Positions 55,634 through 64,000 of a stretch of 64,000 nucleotides of DNA are shown one piece after another (the first letter of the stretch is position 1; each line of letters begins with the position of its first letter). The stretch lies in NCBI RefSeq assembly GCF_036669915.1, contig NC_089320.1, forward strand, positions 12,958,287-13,022,286. Reading direction: 5' to 3'. The notes below the pieces were generated by a model that had not been told where the DNA came from, ran no database searches, and saw only the letters and a list, made by a program, of their open reading frames with translations. The position numbers and the translations under genes were made by a program. This DNA comes from Pocillopora verrucosa (Eukaryota; Cnidaria; Anthozoa; Scleractinia; Pocilloporidae).

Positions 55634-56349
55634 CTATACTAACCAAGCAGGGCCAGTTTTTCAGTATGCATGATTAATGTCTTGTATGTTGCACAATTGG
55701 TAGAGCACTGCACCAGTTTTATGGAGGTCATGGGTCCAAATCTTGTACAAGCCTGAATTTTTTTTCTGGCTTCATTTTCACTATTGCTTAAGTGGTGTTC
55801 ATTACTGCAAAGAGTGCTTCCAAATTCCATTGATACTTTTATGTTACATATCTGCATGCTCATGTTATTACTAATGAAAGTCAACCTTGTTCTGTCACTT
55901 ATTTGTTACATCCTTATGTGCCCATAGGAGCCATAATAATGATAATAATGCCATTATGTTGCTTTGTCAGCATAATCTCACTTCAAATGTATCAAAAATA
56001 TGACCTTCCTTTGTCTCCAGATGATGGAAGTTAACATTGTGCACATTATTAGTCTGGTGATTAACTGAAGTGAAACTAGAAATAATATCCCTGTGGTGTT
56101 GTTGTTGGGGGTGACTTGATTTTTTTTCTTGAGTTTAGTTTTTGCTCCACTGAAAAAGGTATTAATTTGGGAAAGGAGAACAGGTTCACTTCTAGAAAAT
56201 CAACTGTTTACCGAGCCTGGTGCTTGTGAAATAAGGCAAAAGACTTTGAGGAGAGCATATGAGTACGTTTGTATAAGGATTCTTTTTTTGCCAGCCCCTA
56301 CCAGATGCCCTCTTTAGAACCCTTTGTGCATGATAATGTTTATCTCAGG

Positions 56350-56566
56350 CCTAAACTTTCTAACGCGTAAGAGTAACTGGGACCTAATTTCTCCTTACAA
56401 CATATCACTGCTGAATCAAACACAAAGGTCATTGGAGGAATGAAAATGATTGCAAACATTTAGAAGCCAGTGATTGTCAAACAAACTCTTGTTGGCAATA
56501 CAATAGGGAATGTATAAAGAGCAGTATGGAGAATTTACATATTCATGCCAGGGTGTCAACAGTTAA
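56350..56566 (+). mobile_element. MITE subfamily A, diverged
   Basis: Contains GAGTAACTGGGACCTAATT and ends GGGTGTCAACAGTTAA. Confidence 0.7.
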
Positions 56567-56824
56567 CGTCCCTTCAAATGACATACAAACTCTCATTGTA
56601 AGACTGCTAGATTTTGATAGTCAGAGATATTTTCACAACTTAATATCACCTCAAACCCCTAATTTGAATAATAAACAGTTCTATTAGAAAACTTGCCAAG
56701 AACAGGAAAATGAGTGCTCTTACTACATTTTTGTAAGATAAAATTCAATGCACTTGGAGGAGAGAGTTTCACAAAGAAGTTATACTTTGTCTGGAGTTCA
56801 GTAGAATAATTCCACCACAAAAGC

Positions 56825-57026
56825 TTAACCCTTTACAGCCCAACATCAGTATGCATATTCTCCATATGGTGCTCTGTTCATTTTGTAAGGTGCTCACAAG
56901 GAGAATTTGTGTAACAATCAAGAGCTTCTTTGGTTGGATGATCATTTCCTTTATTAGTGTGACATTTATGTGTGATATTGTAAGGAGAAATAAGATGCTT
57001 GTCACTCTTACAGGTCTCAAGGTTAA
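56825..57026 (-). mobile_element. MITE subfamily A, reversed
   Basis: TTAACCCTTTACAGCCCAAC to CTCAAGGTTAA. It ends about 155 bp short of the DDOST stop codon, near its poly(A) signal. Confidence 0.85.
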
Positions 57027-57120
57027 AAACCTTCCCAGGGAAGAGGGGTGGGATATGGACATGTTCTGAAACAGCAGTGGGGCAATTAAAGAGTTCTAAA
57101 TTGGGTAACAAGTTACAGAT

Positions 57121-57126
57121 TTTATT
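57121..57126 (-). terminator. Poly(A) signal of DDOST
   Basis: TTTATT on the + strand is AATAAA on the minus strand, 55 nt past the DDOST stop codon. This implies a very short 3' UTR. Confidence 0.65.
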
Positions 57127-57180
57127 GACTTAAAAAAAAATCTACAAATGGTGATGAATCCAAGCTTAAGAAGGGCCTGG

Positions 57181-57483
57181 TTAGTCTGCCTTGCTCTTTA
57201 CTTCATCTCGATGATGTAGGAATACCAGGCTAAAGATAAACAACCCCAAAATCATAGAAAAGGCACTGGCATAGTAAGGGTATGCAGATGGAATGAACCG
57301 CTCATACTGAGTGTGTTCTCTGGGACGCACAGAAACCTGAAAAAAACCCAGAAAAACTTGAAATTAACCTTTCATCAAAGATACTGTTTGCCTTTTATGC
57401 TTAAGAGGGCATAAGTTAAATTTTCAAGTAACAGGTGTACAAAAAAATACTAAAGGCAGCCAGGAAACCCATTACAAACCAAT

Positions 57484-57520
<37 letters not shown>

Positions 57521-60500
57521 TCAGTGGGTGGGTAGAACAGGTAATTTGGTGTTGACAACCGAGTTGAAAACATAAATTGACCACCATAAAGAGTTAGAAG
57601 GCTGATGTTTTGAGCATTTGCCCTTCAGCTATTGCTTTGATGAAGGGCTAACGCTCGAAATGTCAGCCTTTAACTCTTTACAGTGGCCAATTTATGTTTT
57701 CAACTCAGCTGTTAACATCAAATTACCCATTATGAACCACACCTTTTCTACATGATGGGCTTTCTTGAGAAAACACTATAATGTTATCACAGTTCAGAGG
57801 TGGAATAGTGACAAATCAATGGCACAAGAGCAAGCATCACAAACAAGTCACTTATCACAGCAGGCATTTTAATAGCTGAGGTTAAATTGGTTCAATTTGG
57901 CCTTTGAAATGTGTAAGCCTCTTGGATGGCACACCTTCTAAATCCTGTAAGGCACTACTGGTGTAGATTAGATTTTTTTGAAGTGACAAAGGGTATTGTT
58001 ATGACCCATAGATGATAGTCAGTTAGTGGCAATTGTCTTGGGTAGACAAGGGCTAGTGCTTGAAGGTGATGGAACTGGAATAACTGCAGTAACAAAAGTG
58101 CCGAGTTCTTCTGGAAATTAGCTTGTCTCTCTTAGAAAAAACAATTCAGTGCAGAAAAAGGAACATATGCTATGATCACCTCTTTCAGTATTGTTACAAT
58201 CAGGTGGTCATAGTAACAAGGGAAGACAATGGTAGTTGTTGAACTAATTCCAACTGTAAACTTGCAGTAGAAATAGCCACTTCCACTTAACAAAATGTGC
58301 CACAAAAAAAGCTTGACCCTTTAACTCCTGTGAGTGACCAAGACTGAATTTCTCTTTACTATATCTATACAATATCATGCAGACAAGTGATAAGAATAAA
58401 GGAAACTATCAATCAATTGATCTGATACCAAATTCTCCAAACTAACATAATGTGAATCATTTGGCAGACAGTTAGGAGAATTACCAATTAGATCTTGGGA
58501 GTTTAAGGGTTAAGTGCCCGAAGAGTTATATGCCAAAATGGTACAAACTAACAATTCAAACAACAATAAAACAAAAGAATACATGTCAATACCTGAGTTT
58601 TGCTGTGGAGGTAAGTGTAACCCACACGGTTATATTCCACCTTAAACTGGAACACCCCATACACATCAGGCAGTTTGAACTTTGCAACAAAGAGGCCATC
58701 TGTAACCATAAAAGAAACATCATGACTGAGGTTAAAAAAAAAAGCTGCATGTACATGTACTTTAATTAAATAGCTCATTGATACTAAAACAGTATTTAAA
58801 TTGTTTGCTTCCCCCATTTTAAACTGCTGTTTCACTTAAAAGAAAACATTAGGGGGAAAACACAAGGCCTTCGCTTTTTTTTACCATACACCAGAGTGTT
58901 TGAAAGTTGCAACAAACTCTTCATAATACAAACAGGCCTTTGTTATTGATTATATTATATTATAAATTATGTTTAAGATTGTGACTAGAATACCATTTGA
59001 CTTGTTGAGTGTTGTCCTCACAAATGGATCAATCCTGAAGAACTCCAATTGCACATCAGTCCCTTGGAATGATTCCCACTTTCCATCAACCAGCTCCTCA
59101 ATTCTGATGCTGTAAACCTGGAAAGATGAAAAAGAAGAAAAACATGTAAGTAAAACATTTTTGGTTTGAACAACATTTGATATAAAAAAAAAAAAAAAAA
59201 AACACTAGAGCCGTAAGACTCCCTGAGTTTCCCTGTGAGAAGCACTAGCTCCTTCAGAGGAGCTCAAGAACCCCTGTCCAAACCACATCCATTGAACACA
59301 GTAACAGTGTTCTCCAGATAATTCTTAGTTGCCAGCCATAAAAAAGACTTAGCTGGCAAAGGCTACTCTTTTTTTCCCCAGACCAGGACAAGTACGTTCA
59401 TACCCAAAATGTCGGCAGCCAGTGCCTCTAGGGAACCCTGTAGCACATTACTTGAGATGCAAAGACAACTAATTACCACATCCTCTTCAATGGTGTAGGC
59501 AGCTGGAGGTGATGCTTCTCCTGCACGATGATGTTTCACTTCTCCCACACGAAGGACACCATTCTCCTTGAAAACCCATTCACTCAGAGCAATGGCCAGA
59601 TCTTGGTTTCCAGATTTAGCATACCTGTGATCAAAATAATACAATCAGACAATACATGTAAATTATTGACTGCAGAGGGAAATAGAAGCATTTGTAGTAA
59701 AAGTGCATGTAGCAAAAAATGTGCACAACAAAGGCAAGCTCTAGTGGTGTTGGCCACTTGCTTTGTGCCTTGACTCAACTGTGTGAAACTCTTATAATTT
59801 GTTTATGTCAAATTTGGAATCCTTGCCATTGAAATAAATGATAGGGTTCCATACTGAATTTATAAAAAAAAAATTATTAAAATCACATACTGTTTGGAAC
59901 CAGCTTTGGAACTCTGCACAGGCTTGTTGAAATATCTGTGGAAAAATTATGAATACATTGTCTAAATGTGCCTTAATTTTTTCATGTCCAGCTTGCAGTT
60001 GATGTACATGTTCATTATTTTGTATCCAACCCAAGTCTCATGACTCTTATGAAATTCAAATCAACCTGATCAATAAAAATAATAATAATAATAGTAGTAA
60101 ATGAAAGGCGAAACTTTATTCACAACTCAGTCAGAATATTTACAGATGGATATAAAACGAAAACAAATAGTGCTTTATGTACAAATTTATATTAACTCCA
60201 AAGAATTTGCATAGCTAAAGCAAAATAAGAGTTCACTGGTAAAATTATCAACATAAAAAGCAACAATTTAGAATTCAATCTTTTAAATACTTGTGATTGA
60301 TAAATAGTCTAAAAATCAATGTTTCCAAAGAAAATAGAGAAAAGAAGAAAGAACATAAAAGAATGCAAGTCTAAAATTCAGTGGACATGGCAGCAAGCCA
60401 TGGACATGACCATAAGAATAATAATAATGTAATATTAATAATAAACATAATCATCCTCATTGTCATTACAATGAATTAGTGGTTTGAACTTGGGAGTTCT

Positions 60501-63500
60501 CTATAACTCATAGACATTAGTCCAACAATGCAATTTGCGATTTTGTTTAAATTTTTCTTGGTTTATGATGAAAAAATAAGAAGGAACTGTCCATTTCCTG
60601 GTGGGTCAGTTGAGTATAGCAGTGTTATATCATAGCAGATTTAATTAATATTTACACTTGGGCACTGAAAGATGTGTACCTTGAGTCCTGAAGTCTTTCA
60701 AGTACAGTGTTTGTGTTATGTATAAAATTTTTCTTCTCTAATGCAAAATAAACTTGCATGACATTTCATGAATTTCCTTCAGCAGAAGCTTTCTCAACCA
60801 AAGCTTTAATAACAAGTTTACATACAGTAGGAAACATTTACAAAATAATCAACTGTAAACATGGTAACATACTCGTCACTGAAGAAATCCAATGAACCTG
60901 AAAACACAACCCTGGCATTGTTCCTGGCTTGAAGACCAGCAATCAACAAAGTGCTCTTGCCAACAGCATGTGGATACTGAAAATACAAACATGTCTTTAA
61001 TTAAGTTGATCAGTAAACCTTAGAAAGAAGTTTAAAACAACCCTACTCAATATGGAAATGCTGAAGATGTCTGACCAAAAATAATTCAGACTCATCTCCT
61101 TTGTATGCCCTTTCTCCAAAATAACAAGATCTTTGAAGTGTGCTTTCCACATTTACTCTGGTTGTCCAATTCGACAAGTACCTTTATGGTCATTTTTTCT
61201 TATCCAAATGGAAAAGTTACCCCTTCCAGACAATCTGGCCATCCAAGTCACAGAAAAGTGGGTAGAAGTTAACCCTTTAGACCCTGAGAGTGACTGGCAT
61301 CTTATCTCTCCTTACCCTATCCCCCCTGAATCAAGCACGAAAGTCATGGGAATAGAGGAGATGATCACCAACTCTTGATTGTTAAACAAATTCTCCCTGT
61401 CAGCCTCTTTGGAAATGTATGGAGAACAGTATGGAGAATATGCATACTGATGTTAGGGTGTAAAGGGCTAAAGTACAAACCAAGTGGCCTGCACTAGGAA
61501 AGCTTATCTCAGCTTCTGCAGCATGACTGATATTGATCCCCATAAATTGAGAGCAACTGCATCTCAGGCCACTCTCAAGTATTTCCTACAAATTTGTCAA
61601 AAGTTTACCAGTACTCATTAACATTCCCACATGGGGTCTGTGAGGTATTGCATCACTTTCCCAAGAAAATAACACAGTACCCCCAGTCAAGGTTAGAAGA
61701 CTTTACCTCAGATATCTTGACATCAGGGTAGTATGAATAAGCAGTAGAAGATGCTGTCAAGACCTCCATTACAAGGGGATTGTCAGGATCAGCAGTCATT
61801 CTGTCAAAAGGAAAAACAAAATGAAGTTTGCATACAGCACTTGCTTCTCAAACAGAAATTATTACATGCATATTTCTCTTTCAGACAATAAAAAGATACA
61901 AAATGCTATGGTAGGAGTTACAAAAAGACTTCAACTCAGATGTCTTTTTTCTGTAAACTTTAACCCCTTAACTCCCAGAGGTGATTGACATGTAAATCCT
62001 CCCTAATATATTACAGTAAATAGGTAACAAGAATACTGAAACTCTCCAGGAAGAAGTAGATATCTTATCCAACACTACATTCTTGTAACAGATTTGCAGG
62101 AAACTGTGTAGCAGCTAAAGGGGAGAAAAAAAAAAGGGGAGAATCCAAATCAGATCTTGGCAGAGATAACTCTACTTACCCAACTCCTTTAAATAATGAG
62201 GGGTTTGTCACTGAGTGTCCTGTAACAGTGCTAGCCTTGATGACATTTGAAGGGTCGGCAACAATTAGAGTATGCTAGAAATACGATTACAAAAAGACAG
62301 TCACAAAGGTATTGCACTTCATACAAGATACTCAAACATTGATTTTTGGTTCCTGTAAGCTGAGGAACACTTTTCATGCTGGTTGCAGGCCAAACAGAGA
62401 AGTATTCATGATGGTAATAGGACCACGTGGAGTCCAATTTGGTCTGTAATCTTATGAGTGATTGACAAAATTGGACAACTGCAAAGCCGGAGTCCAATTT
62501 GTTAACCATGAGTAAAATTACAGAAAGAATTGGATGACATGAAGTCCTGTTACCTAATCACAACTATGACAAAATTTGAGAAGGAAACTAGATACGAGTT
62601 TTACGTTTTCATAAGAAAAACAACATTTAACTTGGTGAAATGCCAGAAAACAGCCTGCCCACATGATGTGTTCTGTCCACTCACACAGGCATGACATGTT
62701 AACTTTCCCTTTAACTGTCCTATTACACAGCCCAGTTACAAGCATGATGCATATACTGTCCTATTAGTGCTCAAATCGGGCTGGTGATAACCAGTCACAT
62801 TCAAGAATTTTGTTATAGTTTCGATCAATAAGGTTATTTCTTCTTGCTTTCTGTTGATTGTCATCTGAGCAACCTGGAATTACTAATTTAAAATGGGAAT
62901 GAAGGGAAGAAATAGAAAATATTATTGGAAGGAATGATTGTCAGGGAAGTACACCGAAGAGGTAGAGCAGATGAAAACAGGTGAAACTTAAGTTGCTCTT
63001 GGTTTTTTCAGTAATCTTCCTCTTTTCTAGATCTTCTCAGTTTATTTTGTGACTCTTTATTCACACTGTGCTTAAGGACACAACAGCTACTTAAAATCCT
63101 ACATTTCTTTGCCAGTCTCACCGATGAAAGATCACAAAATGCCTCTGAAAAAAGGAGGATGGCTGACCAATCTTTAATCTAATAGATTTCTCCTCACAGT
63201 GTTATCATTCAATTAAACATTAAGGTCGACAGAATACAGGAAATAATTGTCAACTAGAGAACTTCTTGATGGTCAAACAAATTCTCCTTGTCAGTGACAC
63301 TGAAAAGATGAATGTTTAGTATAGTGTAGAGAATATTCATACTGATCTTAGGGAGTAAAGGATTCAATATTTAAGTGCAGTTTAATGATCCTCATTATCC
63401 AGCAAAAATTGACAGTAACTACTTAAAAGGGATAGAAAAATACCTGATCCAAATCAGAAACATCATGGTTGATGTGATCAATAACAGAAGTTTTCTCTTC

Positions 63501-63753
63501 ATCAAATTCCACTCCACATTCACTTCCAAGTTCACGAATGGGATCACCTGCAATAATTAACAAAAGGAATGACATTAGAGTTCTCATGCTTGTATAAGTA
63601 CTAGGATAAACAAAAAAACTTAAAGAAGTATGCAAACTTGGTACAAAGGGTGAACAGCTCACTTACCAATTGCAGAATTTGTTGCCACAAGAACATTTCC
63701 TCCTCCATCAATAAAGTCAGTGATTGCTCTGACATTCAGTGAACCACCAAATT
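57181..63753 (-). CDS. DDOST: DDOST (OST48), oligosaccharyltransferase 48 kDa subunit, 5' end missing
   Basis: Exons in transcript order: 63753-63667, 63547-63444, 62274-62180, 61800-61707, 60976-60873, 59935-59891, 59624-59477, 59117-58994, 58699-58593, 57336-57181, all in consistent phase. Non-catalytic subunit of the ER membrane complex that transfers N-glycans to nascent proteins. Diagnostic segments in order: [106 protein letters not shown], and [20 protein letters not shown] before a single transmembrane helix ([13 protein letters not shown]) and a short cytosolic tail rich in Lys (DEVKSKAD). The signal peptide and first part of the protein lie beyond base 64000. Identity is secure. One exon is only 45 nt. 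Confidence 0.97.
57485..57727. mobile_element. Foldback element, family D, long-arm copy
   Basis: Arms of about 88 nt run inward from GGTAATTTG-type ends through GAGTTGAAAACATAAATTG and GCCCTTCA. It opens with GGGGGTAAGTTTCTAAAGAA, the family signature. Lies in the last DDOST intron. Confidence 0.8.
58313..58513 (+). mobile_element. MITE subfamily C
   Basis: TTGACCCTTTAACTCCTGTG to GGGAGTTTAAGGGTTAA. DDOST intron, 80 bp from an exon. Confidence 0.85.
61269..61471 (+). mobile_element. MITE subfamily A
   Basis: TTAACCCTTTAGACCCTGAG to TGTAAAGGGCTAA. DDOST intron. Confidence 0.88.
61960..62160 (+). mobile_element. MITE subfamily B
   Basis: TTAACCCCTTAACTCCCAG to CAGATCTTGG. It ends about 20 bp from a DDOST exon. 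Confidence 0.78.
63178..63366 (+). mobile_element. MITE subfamily A, diverged
   Basis: Keeps TTTCTCCTCACAGTGTTATC and GTCAAACAAATTCTCCTTGTC; both ends eroded. DDOST intron. Confidence 0.7.
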
Positions 63754-64000
63754 CTGAATTGAATGACAGGGCAAGATAGACATAAATTCCAAAATGGAGC
63801 AAAAAATTTTTAATTATTCTATCTGTAAAAATTATTCTGGTAATATAGTCCTAATGAACCTGTATCAAAAAAGCACAAAGGCATTAATGGAAGGCTGTGG
63901 ATCCTAGATTTCTTTTCCTCAAAAGTCAATTCTAAAATTGGTTTATTTTCTATTGTTTTTTTAGCCATTATCTCAGGGGGAAACATAGGAAAACATAAAA

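Larger units (their letters stand above)
52299..57180. other. Convergent spacer between FOXJ and DDOST
   Basis: Contains the FOXJ 3' UTR, three MITEs, a 190-bp inverted-repeat element with an adjoining palindrome, and low-complexity AT-rich DNA. No exon is recognised. Confidence 0.45.

Overview
This is a eukaryotic nuclear window, almost certainly from an anthozoan cnidarian and most likely a stony coral. The DNA is AT-rich, genes are split by many short GT-AG introns, and protein families are animal ones (NECAP, FOXJ2/3, TTC17, CYB5D1, BCL-2 family). Short transposon-derived elements with TTAACCCTTTA ends are everywhere. The coral assignment is an inference from these features and not from any database match. 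Exon models were built by hand from homology, splice sites and codon phase; exon lengths and phases agree throughout except where stated.

Layout. 41-11433 (-): PEX5, the peroxisomal import receptor, 19 coding exons, last exon off the left edge. 12840-15676 (+): CYB5D1-like, head-to-head with PEX5. 17639-21883 (-): a short membrane-anchored relative of TTC17, tail-to-tail with CYB5D1. 24093-28501 (-): an unrecognised gene whose C-terminal part faintly recalls the DUF1917/C11orf68 fold. 28714-34383 (+): NECAP, an endocytic adaptor partner, sharing a 212-bp divergent promoter with the unknown gene. 34384-39754: repeat-rich spacer. 39755-40159 (+): a 134-codon ORF with two BH3-like motifs, a candidate BCL-2-family regulator. 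40160-45804: spacer with a tRNA-Glu(CTC) gene and a long hairpin. 45805-52298 (+): a FOXJ2/FOXJ3-type forkhead factor, with a dead LINE in its third intron. 52299-57180: spacer with a foldback palindrome. 57181-63753 (-): DDOST, the OST48 subunit of oligosaccharyltransferase, 5' exons off the right edge.

The genes are unrelated housekeeping or regulatory genes; there is no operon. The three best targets for follow-up are the tandem-BH3 ORF, the single-module TTC17-like membrane protein and the unrecognised gene. The non-coding fraction is dominated by 26 recognised copies of three related TTAA-type MITE subfamilies, five copies of a foldback family, CCAAT-containing repeats, and several striking palindromes, one a perfect 88-bp palindrome.
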